Source: Nematopogon swammerdamellus
Lineage: Eukaryota; Arthropoda; Insecta; Lepidoptera; Adelidae
DNA length: 64,000 bases
Assembly: GCA_946902875.1 (NCBI GenBank)
Contig: OX336349.1
Span: 18,995,891 to 19,059,890 of the forward strand
Direction of reading: 5' to 3'
This document shows positions 1 through 11,882 of the stretch, piece by piece. The notes below the pieces were generated by a model, which saw only the letters and a list, made by a program, of their open reading frames with translations, was not told the DNA's origin and did not search any database. How positions within the stretch are numbered: position 1 is the first letter of the stretch; the number at the start of each line of letters is the position of its first letter. The translations under genes were made by a program, and so were the position numbers.

Positions 1-189
1 TATTATTTAAGATTGTAGTCTGTTATAGTTTGTGCATCGGTATAATGATTAGTTAGTTATGATGGTGGTGGATGAATTTTTGAAAACATTGCATGAAGCT
101 ATATTGGGTAAGGTTACATATCTATTGCTTATCCAATTAGAAACTAATTGGATTCTAAGGAAAATTCAAATGCATTTTATTACAGTCTA

Positions 190-451
190 ACACACATGAC
201 CGTTGGAGGCTTATCGTGGTTCGGATTCCACATAACAGGTCCCTTCCCTTACTAGGTGGTAGGGTTTATCCCGCCCGGGTTGCCGGACACCGGTAACACC
301 GGACTGAAGTAATGTTGATCGAAACTGCTAAGTATAAATAGATCGTGTTTTCCGCCCAGATCAGTTTAGCCGGCACAACCCTGGGGAAACATGACTGGCA
401 TCGCGTATGTTGTAGGTGGTGTAGCCAAACGTCTGTTTCCATAAAAAAAAC
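190..451 (+). mobile_element. SINE-A copy, 5'-truncated
   Basis: Shows the T-arm-like box 'ggttcggattcc', the core with 'actaggtggtagggttta', and the SINE-A tail ending 'gtttccat' plus an A run. The tRNA/5S head is missing upstream of about 190. Several substitutions relative to other copies suggest an old insertion. Confidence 0.8.
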
Positions 452-1011
452 GCATTGATTGTATTCGTTCATTTTCCGTAACTTAAATTTTAATATAGTC
501 TTGACAACAATTTTATTATTTTAAGAAATCTCCGCTTGATAGCTGAATCGCTGTGCGCTGCAGCCGCTACCTTCCCACCAGCGACGGCCCTGCATACCTA
601 GAGTTAGATGAAAATAATCAGCCGCAAGAGCGCTGCAGCCGAGTTAACTGATAATGGCTAATAAATAACGCACGGGCAACGCTAGAGCTGTTAGGTACTT
701 TACATACATTTGACCCAACCACTTCTCCCACTACAGCTCACTGCACTTCTGAGAACTACTACAGAATCTGAGAAGTGTTGATATCTATATACATGTAGCT
801 AAAAAAATATTTTTTTAGCCGGTTAATATTATGTGCCCATTGTTCATAAAAAAACTCGAGAACCACTTTTTTCGATTTAGATACGGTTTGCACTGTTACA
901 TTCTGTCACTTTTCAAGATGGTTTTAAATAATGAATCATTGCGCTCCGTCATAGGACAGTGTGAAAAGATAAACAACAAATAAACGTGGAAAGAGGCCCT
1001 TTCTATTGATA
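452..1011. other. No gene recognised
   Basis: Mixed-composition DNA with short open frames only. No repeat family from elsewhere in the window and no coding signal seen. Confidence 0.5.
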
Positions 1012-1013
1012 TA

Positions 1014-1472
1014 TACAGGATGTTTCAGGATAGACTTGAGAAACTTCACGAATAGAAAGTACTCATTATTAGAAGAAAAAAATCCTTATCACTCAAATTG
1101 GAAATTGCAATTAAAACTCGATGGACAGTGAGTATGGCGAGATTTGGCAAAAGTGCTGGCTAGCAAAAGTCTAGGGAGTGCAATGACCTAGTCCAGTCCC
1201 CTTTTTCTTTTGATGTCATTCAAATATAAGTGTTAGGAATTTACCTACATGCAGTTCAATTCCACTAGGTAAGCATGTAAGGTACTTAGTAATTTTATTT
1301 TTATTTAATAAAGGCTGACGTTAACCGTCCACCAAGTCTTGATGAAACGATTTTCACTAAAAAGTACTATAAAATGACTGAATCTGGGAAATAATTTCAG
1401 AGCTTTTCCTCTTCAAATATGGACCCCTTTCGAACCCTGAAATTACTAAACCCTATCCTGAAACATCCTGTA
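1014..1472. mobile_element. Short DNA transposon with terminal inverted repeats
   Basis: The 20 bases at 1014-1033 ('tacaggatgtttcaggatag') are the exact reverse complement of 1453-1472. If TA is the target duplication, the element proper is 1016-1470, about 455 bp. No transposase frame is left, so it is a non-autonomous (MITE-like) copy. A TA target site and CAGG-type ends fit the Tc1/mariner superfamily, but this is inferred from the ends only. Confidence 0.7.
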
Positions 1473-1476
1473 TATG

Positions 1477-2310
1477 CTGTCGGATCAAAATATGCATGCT
1501 GCACTTCTGAAATATGCAGTTAGCTCTATGCACGTGGTGTGACAATAAGGTCATTTATTGCGGCTTAGGTACTGTAAGCGCGAACCGGACACTGTTCTGT
1601 GATCCATTTTTTTAACTTATCTCTATGAATGGAACTGATAATGAATATTTATTGGAAATATAGTATGCATAGATTTATGAGTGCGTCTTCTGAAAGGAAT
1701 ACCTACATATTAAAAGAGAGATATTTCATAGAATTACTAATAACAAAATTAACTTTTTAATTACATTATAAATGCTGAAGTAATGCGAAAAAAGATAACA
1801 AAATTATTAATACAAAAAACAAATTTAAAAGATATAAACAATTTATTTAATGCACCAAACTTCAAGTAAAATACTAATTATAAGAAATAAATAAAATACA
1901 GAAATAAATATAGAGAGAGATAGAGAAATCAATAAATATGGAGATCGTAAAAACATAATATTATTTTCAGGGGGAAAATAGGAGCACTGATTTCGATCCC
2001 TATTCCAAAAACCAAAGAGTTTAAAACTCGCAACGACGAATACAAACACTTTGCCAAAAACAAACTAAATTCATCAGAACACCACGCACCTGCTCGAATC
2101 CAATAAAATCGGCATTCCTACGCATTGCCTGCCATAAAGCAGCATGTTACGGACCGTCAAACAAATCCAGTTAATATTCATAATAACCGGTGGCGGTAAT
2201 TAAAGAGCTTAGCCGTGGCGGCCGGCGCGACGGCACGCGACTTATGGCGACTCACATCTACGAATCAATTTATTGGCAACAAATGCTGCAATGATTTAAT
2301 ATACCTCACA
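1477..2310. other. No gene recognised
   Basis: AT-rich sequence with short chance open frames. Nothing matches the repeat families seen elsewhere in the window. Confidence 0.5.
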
Positions 2311-2314
2311 CAAT

Positions 2315-2445
2315 AGCCTAACTCACCCGGCGTCCGTGATGTCAGATCATGTCGTTTCGTTCCTGTAGGACGCGCTTTATCATTGCTTCCGTGGGTCGCG
2401 TCGGCTACATTGAACTGGCTGGAGAAAATGGAGACTTTTTCACAA
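2315..2445 (-). mobile_element. Degenerate SINE-A remnant
   Basis: Pieces such as 'cacccggcgtccgtgatgtc' and 'ggctacattgaactgg' match the reverse complement of the SINE-A tail and body in the right order, but with gaps and many changes. Confidence 0.45.
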
Positions 2446-2534
2446 TCGCTTCGAACAACATTTCTTCAGTGGATAACGGAAGCTACCCACAGATTTACAT
2501 GGACTCTCAATAATTTGAGGTTTCCGTGGAGAGA

Positions 2535-2700
2535 GGAGGTCGAGGAGAAAGTGAGAGACAAATTTCAACACCCGAGGAGTTCCAGAGCTAGTCCGACTTG
2601 TAGATGAACTAAAGTAGTTGGGGAAAGGCTATTAACCCGCGATTTCCTTGGATTGCAAGAGTAGGGAAAGATGTTCCCCGGAAACCCATTAGGTCCACCA
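2535..2700 (-). mobile_element. Jockey-like LINE 3' remnant
   Basis: Matches the better LINE end at 17930-18070: 'ggggaaaggctatt', 'acccgcgattt', 'ggggaaagat' and 'ttccccggaa' occur in the same order. This corresponds to the C-terminal end of the reverse transcriptase polyprotein and its 3' flank on the minus strand. It is too degraded to translate cleanly. Confidence 0.55.
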
Positions 2701-2829
2701 GTCTCCATAATATATGGTAAGTTCCATATTGTACGAAATAATCTATTATTATCAACAAAAACTATAGATGACGAAACGACCTTAAAATATTATCTTATCA
2801 TAAATGATGATATCTCAAAATTCTAGTGT

Positions 2830-2943
2830 GTGTTACTTGGTGGTCTTGTCGCAGCGGTTCGGTACCGCTGAAGGACTGCAGAAATATCTGAGAGGTTTAT
2901 GCCCAGCAGTGGACGCATACACGCTTACTAACTGACTATCAAC
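2830..2943 (+). mobile_element. RTE-like LINE 3' tail
   Basis: Contains 'ggtaccgctgaagga' and 'cccagcagtggacgcatac', the C-terminal and 3' end signature also present at 17590-17690. Only the last 110 bp or so remain. Confidence 0.6.
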
Positions 2944-3605
2944 CTTAAATAGAAGATGGTAAACTAAAAATACACAAGAGGCAAGAACCTCCTCCATTTT
3001 TTAAATCCCAATTAGAAGAGCGTTCGCGAAGTTGTAAGGATGTTTCTACATTACATTGATCACACCATGTTCTTGATTTAACTTTCACCTTCATTTTAAT
3101 TTCTTGTCCGGCTACACTAAATCCAAATGGAGTATCAAACGACGTGACCGCATTAGGCAAACAATATGCAACCGATCCAACCTGATTGGAACAAAGCAAA
3201 TATTTCACAGAAACACCAGCGCTACAAACTACAATTGCACAACCTTGTTAGCCCTACATGCATACCTTAGGAACATGGAGGTAAAAGTTTCACCATGCCT
3301 AATCCATCGACATTTACCCCCGAGCTTATAACATGAGGTGGTTTGGAAATTATCTCTGTCTGCGCCAACCACGCGCGGAACTATTGGGGGCAGATGAAAC
3401 GATTACCAACTTTCCTTTCATACAAACCACCCGTTATGATGGCTCGCTGCTCCACTGAATACATAGTCGATTTACATCGTCACGAAATTCGAATTTAGAA
3501 CATGTTCTCTCCATTCACGACTGAGAGCTTTCATATTTCGAAGAACCTTTCAAATTTGAATTTGGAACTTCTCGCAAAATTTGTGGAAAAGCAACAGCAG
3601 AATCC
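2944..3605. other. No gene recognised
   Basis: Short overlapping open frames on both strands (up to 87 codons) without a recognisable motif or splice context. I treat them as chance frames. Confidence 0.45.
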
Positions 3606-3609
3606 TATT

Positions 3610-3611
<2 letters not shown>

Positions 3612-3645
<34 letters not shown>
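3612..3645. repeat. (TC)n microsatellite
   Basis: About 17 uninterrupted TC units. Confidence 0.95.
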
Positions 3646-3647
<2 letters not shown>

Positions 3648-3771
3648 GGAAGGGGGTAAGAGATTGCTCGTATGCAATACTCCTTACCTTTTAAGGAAAC
3701 ACTTTTTCACCAGTCAGCATCTGTGCACTTGTAAATGTGTTATGGATTAATGTGTTACTGCTCTATATGTG

Positions 3772-3821
3772 CATGTTTACTTTGACTCAATAAATTGTTT
3801 TATTGAGTCAAAGTAAACATG
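3772..3821. repeat. Perfect 23-bp palindrome, 4-nt loop
   Basis: 3772-3794 is the exact reverse complement of 3799-3821 with TTGT between. Not related to the ends of any element seen here. It could be the remnant of a hairpin element or a recent templated fold-back mutation. Confidence 0.95.
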
Positions 3822-4882
3822 TTTATTTATTAAAAGAACATGAAGGTTCGCTGGAACGCACTATTTGACTGTTGTTCGACAATGAAATATGGTCTACATT
3901 ATACGAAATAAAGTCTATATTATAATCGCCGTTAGATATTCTTTTAGTTGTGTGGCTGGGATCATTTTCAAAGCACGAAATAGCACGAATTTAAGCTATT
4001 ACAAAAAATACCCACCCAGCTTATTAAAGCCTGGAGATTGCCCAGAGAAAAAACATATGCCCCCCCTAGAACTCTTAACTAGATCCGGCAATGCCTTAAA
4101 CAGCGGAACCGCGATCTGTGGCGTGTATGTGCCGGCTAAAATGGTGCATTGGATATGTTATTTATTGAGCGTTGTGTAGTAAAGTCGCTCGGCGAGCTAT
4201 GGAAAGAGCAATACTCGGCGTTTCTTCGATCGATTGATCGTGAAGAAAAAAACTGTCTTAAAAAACATTGCACCGACTTAAAAAAACAACAAAAACTTAA
4301 AAGTGTTAAATAATATTTTGATTCAAATTTGGACCCTTGAGTTGAGGGGTACAAAAGCACAAAAGGGGTACATTAATCAATTTTAGTAAATCCAATAAAA
4401 AAAGAATTAAGGCAATTAGATTTCTAGTTTCCGAGAAATTCGTTGACAAACATACATACATACAAACATACATACACTTATGAAATTTGGCACACCTGTT
4501 TAGAAGCCCACATAGACTAACATAATACGGGTCGACTTGATAACCTCCTTTTTTTGAAGAAGTTGGTTAAATGTGAAGTAACTTTTGAAAACGCTTCTTG
4601 AACGAAAGTACCCGAGTGCAGTAACCTGGAACAGGTCAAACGAAAGCGAAAGTAAGTACGGAAGAGATTCGAACTGGGTCACGTGTAATCGACTCTAAAA
4701 AAACATCCTTAGAAACTTGCTTCGTAGGTAGAGTTTCTAAAGTTTTAATACTGTCATAATATTATTTCTATTCTGTGGTAGCTTTCTTTAAATTATGTGC
4801 GACTTGCGTATTCTTATTTCGTGCCATTTGATTGACAATATTTTTATATTTATTTTTTTTGTTATAGACGTGATCAAGTTTT
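3822..4882. other. No gene recognised
   Basis: AT-rich; includes a short (CATA) tract near 4450-4475. Open frames on both strands are short and lack motifs. Confidence 0.5.
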
Positions 4883-5066
4883 ATGACCTGGTATGAAAAT
4901 ATGGAACTTCGAAAGGTCGAAGCCTCAGGCGCAGCCAATTTCAACCCCGAGGAGGTGCTAGTCCGGCTTGGGGGCGCTGGGAAAAGATTTGAAGATCCGT
5001 GGATTATAGGAGTAGGAAAAGATATTCCCCGGAAGCCCGTTCCACACCTTTGTAGTGCGACACATA
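4883..5066 (-). mobile_element. Jockey-like LINE 3' end fragment
   Basis: The sequence 'aggtcgaagcctcaggcgca', then 'gccaatttcaaccccgagg' and 'gatattccccggaagcccgt' match 17919-18070. It is the 3' end of the same LINE family, 5'-truncated. The 84-codon plus-strand frame across it is antisense to the LINE and not a gene. Confidence 0.75.
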
Positions 5067-5165
5067 TTTTATTGCAAAATAAATTATATATACCAACATA
5101 TTTTTATCAATTATGTATGTACATTCTGTATAATTAAACACACACAAATAAATCTGACAAACTCT

Positions 5166-5461
5166 TACATACATACATACCACAAACGCTGAATCCCGGC
5201 AATCGGGGTAAGCAGAGTAATCGGTGTTGTGCTGCAAGAACTCTGCTAATTTATATCACAACACCGACCAACACGTTTCGCAAAGTATTCGAACAAGATT
5301 AAATCAATCAAGCAGCAAGTAAGGCACGAAGACCCACCTGCTGCATGACTCGGTGGAAGTACCGTGCCAAGGTGAGAGGTGGCGAGTCTGTTGCCCTTTA
5401 GCACGGCATCTGGTCCTTATCCCTTAGTCGCCTTTTACGACATGCACGGGGAGAGATGCAG
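5166..5461 (-). mobile_element. SINE-B copy
   Basis: Reads on the minus strand as the end of the stem-loop head ('gcatctctccccgtgcatgt'), the SINE-B body ('gtaaggcacgaagacccacc' complement) and a 3' tail of TATG repeats, seen here as 'acatacatac'. The head's first stem-loop is missing, so the copy starts inside the head. Confidence 0.85.
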
Positions 5462-5976
5462 AAACTCTTACATTTAATAATAATCTAAAGCATCGCTTAA
5501 ATCTTAAAGATTACAATTTTGCTGCACAAGCTAAGTGCCATGCACGTTACTAAGATGAGGTCGCGCAGATTTCTCCACAGCATCGTGCCCTGCTCGTACA
5601 TGTATGCTAAGATTTAGTGTGTATAACTAGACTTATACGTGCATAATCCCACAAATTTATAGCTTAATAAACCTCTATCAGCTAACAGGGGTATTTATTC
5701 AGACCAACTTTAACACTAGGATAAGATCGCGTTTAGACTGTCAAGTTTTCGATTTTCGATTATATTAAAATGTGCTGCAAAATATTTTTTTTTCGAGTTA
5801 TGTGAATATTATTAAGATATAATAATATAAAAAATTCCAGCAAACCTTCATGTTCTAATATATCAATTTTAGATTTTAATTTTTAGCTTATAAAAATGTA
5901 AAATGGTTATGAAAAGAAAATGTGTAAATAAATGGATAATAATAAAAAATAAAATAAGTGGTTGAGTAGTTGGGTC
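5462..5976. other. No gene recognised
   Basis: AT-rich with no matching repeat and no coding signal. Confidence 0.5.
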
Positions 5977-6063
5977 AAGGGCCAGATCCAGAAGGCAGCC
6001 CTGCTCGACACTGCACGCATCGTCCGGAGGTTTCTCTCTTTGGGACCCGACCATCATCGGTAG
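5977..6063 (+). pseudogene. LINE polyprotein C-terminal tail
   Basis: A 28-codon open stretch ends in a stop at 6061-6063 and reads KGQIQKAALLDTARIVRRFL followed by SLG. The 'IQKA-LL-TA-IVR-FLSL' pattern is, to my knowledge, a recurring C-terminal tail of non-LTR retrotransposon proteins. Downstream sequence turns AT-rich as in a 3' UTR. The upstream part of the element is absent. The assignment rests on motif memory only. Confidence 0.45.
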
Positions 6064-6906
6064 CCTGGGCTCGCCCCGCCGCCGGTGGTGGAAACTCCAT
6101 TTTTTTAAGGTTAATTTTTTATATGTTTTTAATGTTAGGTTTTTAATATGAATTTATTTATTCAACAGCAAACAGGTTTTTAATATGTACAAGATTAGTT
6201 TTAAGAAAATGTGTGAATAAAGAAATTAAATAAAAATAAAATAAGAAATATTATAATTCACTGACTTCTATTTTTACCCGACTACGGCGAAGCCAAAAAA
6301 GGAAGGGTTATGAGTTTGGCGTGTATGTATGTATGTATGTATGTATGTATGTATGTATGTGACTATCTATATTCCACTCTACAGCCTAAAGTACTGGGCC
6401 GATTTGAATAATTCTTGCGCCAGTGGATTTGTCTTATTCACGGGAGTGTCATAGGCTATATAACAATTTTCAAAATTCAAAATGGCGGACGCACGGTCTC
6501 AAAATGTCAAATTAGTTTTTCAAAATATATTGAGTGGGGTATCAAATTAAAGATAATTAAATTACGATTCCGAAAATATATACTTTGCTATCTATTAAAC
6601 TTATGTATACAGAGAAATAGAGCCAAATGTGTGGCGCATGTATGAATCGCGATTATTCGCGATGAAGCGTGGTCGCCCGCGCACCGCGCCGCGCGCCCCC
6701 GCGGTTTCGGTACGCGACGACGCGACTGCGACGCGAAGAAGCGACATGGTATTATTGGTAATATACCTACATACTTACTCACTGATCTACCGCAAATTTT
6801 ATATAGATATATAATATTATTATTAGATACAGTACTATGCTTAAATAAATTGGTATTAAATGTCCATGTAGGTACCTAGTGTAAGCATAATATGTAGTGT
6901 AGGTGT

Positions 6907-7331
6907 ACCGTGTGGGGTCGGTACTTAAAAAGAATAGCCCCACTGCATCTCTCCCCGTCGCATGTCGTAAAAGTCGACTAAGGGATCGTCAGCCTGGGCA
7001 GCATAATGGTGCGGTCAGTTTACTGATGGATGACCGCCCGACTTTTGGAGGCTGACCGTGGTTCGGATACCACGTTAAACTGTATGTCCCTTCCCTTCTT
7101 ACCTTACTAGGTGGTAGGGTTTATCCCGGCCGGGTTGGTACCACCGCACTGAGCGAAACGTCGGTCGAAACGGCTATGTAAATAGTTCGTGTTTTCCGTC
7201 CAGTTCAGTGTAGCCGGCGCGAAATTAAGGGAAGCACTGACATGGCACCTAGTTCACCCGGTGTTATGGGCTGACATCACGGATGTTGTAGGTGATGTAG
7301 CCAATCGTGTCAAGTTTCCATAAAAAAAAAG
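6907..7331 (+). mobile_element. SINE-A, composite two-headed form
   Basis: Starts with the stem-loop head ('taccgtgtggggtcggtac'), followed by a tRNA/5S-type head with a shortened 5S part, box B 'ggttcgg', the common core and the SINE-A tail with A run. The same composite order is found at 54413-54836 and, reversed, at 11441-11871 and 23630-24058. Confidence 0.9.
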
Positions 7332-7359
7332 GTAGGTACATTAAATATACCTAATACCT

Positions 7360-8380
7360 CAAATATTTTCGGATGCAAGTTACCCTTCAGCTAAGCGGGA
7401 TATTGTGGAAGAGAAGAACCGCCGATTGCGGAAAAGTATTCCCAATTTTCTGGGTGCAGTTTTAGCCCTAGACTCGATTAGTTGCCGGAAACTTACGTCT
7501 TTGGAAATGGCGGTGCCCAGGAGGTTCAGGTGCTTCCAGACAGGTATGACGCTGACTTAGAAACTGGCTTGGAAAGCAAAAGGACCTTCAAATCGACCTT
7601 CGCAGATAATGCGCAGCAATGAGCCGTGCTAACGTTGAAGGCGTGGGCGTAGCATTCAGGGGGCAACATATCATTGTTGTAGCATACGAAAGTACGGAAC
7701 ACGGGTTCTACACCACTTACCCTTCAACTAGGCGGGATGTGGATGAGAAGAGGCGAAGACTTGTGTCTGAACTTGAGCAAACACTGGGCCGATGGGCCGT
7801 AGCAAGTTGGTCAAGTTAAATACCTCCAAGATACAAGTTTGCGCGTTCAGTGCGAAGAGAGCGGTGTTCACACCAGCTCCTTCCTACCAAGGCACGTCAC
7901 TTAAATTTTGCGACCACCTCGGGGTCCTCCGAGTCGAATTTTCGCACGATCTAAACTTACGGCGTGACATCGAGGGCAAGGCCGTATAAATCGCAGATTC
8001 GGTCCTGCTTGGGGTACTGCTCGCACCTATGGGATGGCTCAGTCAAATACCAGCTGGCGCCTATGGACTCGATCCAGCGTCGAGCCGTGCGAGGTGTGAG
8101 TAGGTGACTCCCAAATGTCCCGCGATCTAAAAGCACTGCAACTCCGTAGGAATACATAGCTAAATCAGAGCCTGTTGAAATACAAACAGAGATAAATATT
8201 TTCCCCCAAGTACAGTCTCGGGTCCTTCAACCTGGGCACCTGTCAGGCCGGCATGGCATTGGCAGCCTTCGCATGCTACCGAATGTCCATGGGCATCGCT
8301 AGACACCTTATGGGTGGCTCGGCGCCACATGTCGCGCCTACTATAAAAATAATATCAGTAGCTTTCGCCTCGCCTTAGTG
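7360..8380 (+). pseudogene. Jockey-like LINE reverse transcriptase, C-terminal remnant
   Basis: Translates in pieces on the plus strand. One piece contains VKLNTSKIQVCAFSAKRAVF and further on 'LGVLRVEFSHDL', the post-catalytic part of a Jockey/CR1-type reverse transcriptase. Downstream comes 'YCSHLWDGS', then 'DSIQRRAVRG', the conserved C-terminal blocks. Stops and frameshifts interrupt the frame, and the FADD catalytic motif is not present. It is duplicated in reverse at 22600-23620. Confidence 0.8.
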
Positions 8381-8716
8381 GCTTACCTGCTTCGAGTGAG
8401 TACATTATTCAACTATGTACAACCTGAAACCTCCCTCGGTCTTCGGCCTTGAACTGATTGGTTTACTTACTTCCCGAATCCGCTTCACCCCAGCCAGATA
8501 TATTTACTTACATAGACAAAGAAAATCGTGTACTTACACAGCTCAGTCTTCGGTCTTGCTCTGACTGACTTTTCATTTTACTTCAAGACTATACATCGTT
8601 CAACTATACATAATTTGTATATATATGTAGGTACTCACTCATGCGCTATTTGCAGAAAACTTTAGTTTCAAATAGAGATCACGACAAATAAACGGACGGA
8701 TAGTATCAATTTTGTA

Positions 8717-9018
8717 CCGTGTGGGGCCGGTACTTATATAAAAGAATAGCCCCACTGTATCTCTCCCCGTGTATGTCGTAAAAGGCGACTAAGGGATATG
8801 ACTTCCTTCTTTTATTACTGGGTGGTAGGGTTTAACCCGCCCGTGTTGGTACCACCGCACCGCACTGAATGAAAGGTCGGTAGAAACGGCTATGTATTTA
8901 GTGTAGCCGGTACGACCGAAGGGAAGCACTAACGTGGCACCAAGTTCACCCGGTGTTATGGGCTGACGTCACGGATGTTGTAGCATGTAGGTGATGTGTC
9001 AGATTCCATAAAAAAAAA
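8717..9018 (+). mobile_element. SINE-A with stem-loop head
   Basis: Stem-loop head joined directly to the core and SINE-A tail without a tRNA/5S head, ending in an A run. Its partner in the right arm (21967-22257) has lost about 17 bp of the head. Confidence 0.9.
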
Positions 9019-9084
9019 TCAATATACGAGTTACATACAACATTTAAAGTATGCAAACAGTTTTAAAAAAAGCCTAAAATAAAA

Positions 9085-10385
9085 AAAATAAGTTATAAAA
9101 AACTAAAACCCGACTACGTAAAAGCTAATTATGAAAATCGTTTAAATAAAAAAAAATAGCTATAAAAAACTAAAACCCGGCTACGAGAAAGCAAATTATG
9201 AAAATAGTTTAACTATAACTAAAAATAACAAAATAAATTATCAGATACAGCAATTCTCTTTTTATATTGATTTTATCTTAGCACTAACTCTATAAATTTT
9301 GATAAATTTATTATTTTTAACGTTCTAAATATAGAGCCGTGGTCGGGCGTTCTTCGTTCAACAAGACAAGTGAGACCGTCGTTGTGAATTATAGCCGTTG
9401 ACGTTCGGTATGTACCTATGTATCTACTTATAATAATTTTAGATTGGCTCTGACTGATCTTACAAAAAGATGCCAGTATGACACAATGGCGATGGCCGTC
9501 CTAAGTTCCGCGCTCTAATAATGCACGACGAGGGCCTCACTTGTCTTGTTGAACGAAGAACGCCCGACCACGACTCTGTATTTAGAACGTTAAAAATAAT
9601 AAATTTATCAAAATTTATAGAGTTAGTGCTAAGGTAAAATCAATAAAATAAGTTATAAAAAACTAAAACCCGACTACGTAAAAGCTAATTATGAAAATCG
9701 TTTAAATAAAAAAAAATAGCTATAAAAAACTAAAACCCGGCTACGAGAAAGCAAATTATGAAAATAGTTTAACTATAACTAAAAATAACAAAATAATTTA
9801 TCAGATACAGCAATTCTCTTTTTATATTGATTTTACCTTAGCACTAACTCTATAAATTTTGATAAATTTATTATTTTTAACGTTCTAAATACAGAGTCGT
9901 GGTCGGGCGTTCTTCGTTCAACAAGACAAGTGAGGCCCTCGTCGTGCATTATTAGAGCGCGGAACTTAGGACGGCCATCGCCATTGTGTCATACTGGCAT
10001 CTTTTTGTAAGATCAGTCAGAGCCAATCTAAAATTATTATAAGTAGATACATAGGTACATACCGAACGTCAACGGCTATAATTCACAACGACGGTCTCAC
10101 TTGTCTTGTTGAACGAAGAACGCCCGACCACGGCTCTATATTTAGAACGTTAAAAATAATAAATTTATCAAAATTTATAGAGTTAGTGCTAAGATAAAAT
10201 CAATATAAAAAGAGAATTGCTGTATCTGATAAATTATTTTGTTATTTTTAGTTATAGTTAAACTATTTTCATAATTTGCTTTCTCGTAGCCGGGTTTTAG
10301 TTTTTTATAGCTATTTTTTTTTATTTAAACGATTTTCATAATTAGCTTTTACGTAGTCGGGTTTTAGTTTTTTATAACTTATTTT
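9085..10385. mobile_element. Foldback element F, two copies abutted
   Basis: Each F copy has long inverted terminal repeats, starting 'aagttataaaaaactaaaac' and running inward about 300 bp, around a core of about 165 bp. The first copy (9085 to about 9645) has a complete left repeat and a shortened right repeat. The second (about 9648-10385) is complete, with its core in the opposite orientation. No transposase frame is present, so it depends on enzymes supplied elsewhere. The whole block is a near-palindrome of 1.3 kb. Confidence 0.85.
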
Positions 10386-10474
10386 TTTTTCACTATTGTT
10401 GTTTATCTTTGTTATTTGTTTTTCTATGTGTTAGTTGGTGTTTTCAAACAAAATTTAATCTAGGTACTCTAATA

Positions 10475-10625
10475 TTATAAACAGATAAAGTTTGTATCTT
10501 TGGATGTAGGAGGTAATCTCCGAAAATACTCATCCGACTTTAAAAATTCTTTCACCAATATTTAGAATGGACCGGCAGCATGGACATAGGCTATGTGAGT
10601 GAAGCCGCGGGCAAAAGCTAGTATA
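10475..10625 (-). mobile_element. Lepidopteran short interspersed element
   Basis: Minus strand begins 'actagcttttgcccgcggct', the terminus typical of a very common lepidopteran repeat; similar ends occur at 11125, 17050, 25118 and 29418. No coding capacity. Confidence 0.65.
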
Positions 10626-10696
10626 AAAAAAATAAAATGTTACATGAATGTATTTGTATTTACGCATTTCTAGACTTTAACGGGTATACACAAAAA

Positions 10697-11056
10697 AACC
10701 GGCTAAGTGCGAGTCGAACTCGCGCACCGAGGGTTCCGTATCGCCATGTCATGGCATGGTCAGCGCCACTCACGCCATCTATGTATTAGTTCAAAGTTAA
10801 AATGCTTCATACTCTTTTCGGTAGATGGCGCGCATACACTTTTTAGTTTCTTGTATGGGGACCCCCGTGAATTTTTTTACTTTTTCTTATTTTTATTATT
10901 TGTTGTTATATCGCCCATAATAACACATATTCTGTGAAAATTTCAACGGGCTACCTATTACGGTTCAAAAGATACAGGCCTCGGACAGACGGACAGACAG
11001 ACAGACGGCATAATCTTAGTAATAGGGTCTCGTACGACGGATACGGAACCCTAAAA
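10697..11056 (+). mobile_element. Element G copy
   Basis: Begins 'aagtgcgagtcgaactcgcg' then 'agggttccgta', and ends 'tacggaaccct', so the inner ends are inverted repeats. A (GACA) tract lies before the right end. Other copies are at 13909-14236 (minus), 43034-43260 and 44090-44505. It is non-coding and common in Lepidoptera; I do not assign it to a superfamily. Confidence 0.8.
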
Positions 11057-11440
11057 ACTACGGCTACACATGCGTTTTCCCTATTGGAAACTGGCGTAGT
11101 AATCTTTTGCCTAGACCAGACAAAGCCGCAAGCGGAGTTGCGAACAAAAGCTAGTATTAGATTATGGGATAGTGTAAAAGCAGCGTGCGCCAGCGCACTT
11201 TGTGCCGCTTTTCCGTGTCATCAATTTGGAGAATTTATCTTTATAGATTTTTCCTAGCGCGCCGAGTAACACTCTCACTCTATCTATTTAGTACATCTTA
11301 CTAGCGGTCGGTTAGTAAGGAATTGATAAAGGTATTCTACGCTCTACCAGTTGATATGAGCTTAATATTTGAAAAATAAAATGTTTTTGTTGTTCCCTAG
11401 GCTAGCATACTAATTTAGGAAAGTCTGTATTTATTAAGAT
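11057..11440. other. Short element end, otherwise nothing recognised
   Basis: 'gccgcaagcggagttgcgaa' followed by 'caaaagctagtatta' near 11125-11158 resembles the end of the element at 10475-10625. The rest shows no known feature. Confidence 0.4.
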
Positions 11441-11871
11441 GTCTTTTTTTTTTTTTTATGGAAACTTGACACGGTTGGCTACATCACCTACAACATCCGT
11501 GATGTCAGCCCATAACACCGGGTGAACTAGGTGCCATGTCAGTGCTTCCCTTCATTTCGCGCCGGCTACACTGAACTGGACGGAAAACACGAACTATTTA
11601 CATAGCCGTTTCGACCGACGTTTCGCTCAGTGCGGTGGTACCAACCCGGCCGGGATAAACCCTACCACCTAGTAAGGTAAGAAGGGAAGGGACCTACAGT
11701 TTAACGTGGTATCCGAACCACGGTCAGCCTCCAACAGTCGGGCGGTCATCCATGCTGCCGAGGCTGACGATCCCTTAGTCGACTTTTACGACATGCGACG
11801 GGGAGAGATGCAGTGGGACTATTCTTTTTAAGTACCGACCCCACACGGTACAAAACTGTCTGTATTTAGAC
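11441..11871 (-). mobile_element. SINE-A, composite form
   Basis: Full composite (stem-loop head plus tRNA-type head) on the minus strand. Its A tail appears as a T run at the left edge. It shares the variant 'atggaaacttgacacgg' with the right-arm copy at 23630-24058, placing both in one subfamily. The tRNA-type head has a further internal deletion. Confidence 0.9.
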
Positions 11872-11882
11872 ATTGTTGGCAA

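Larger units (their letters stand above)
6271..10400 (+). repeat. Left arm of a long inverted duplication
   Basis: The order of parts here (element beginning 'acccgactacggcgaagcc', a GTAT tract, a GC-rich patch, composite SINE-A, Jockey-like LINE, second SINE-A, foldback element F) recurs reversed and complemented at about 21105-24720. Identity is high except for small indels and a second copy of element F at the inner end of this arm. The outer boundary coincides with the end of the 'acccgactacgg' element. The shared nested insertions show that a whole segment was copied, rather than similar repeats landing independently. Confidence 0.9.

Noticed and set aside
6588..6814. Opposed small frames over the GC-rich patch (also 24120-24387)
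   Set aside because: Arginine-rich frames on both strands arise from CG-rich low-complexity sequence, and the two duplicates differ by frameshifts.
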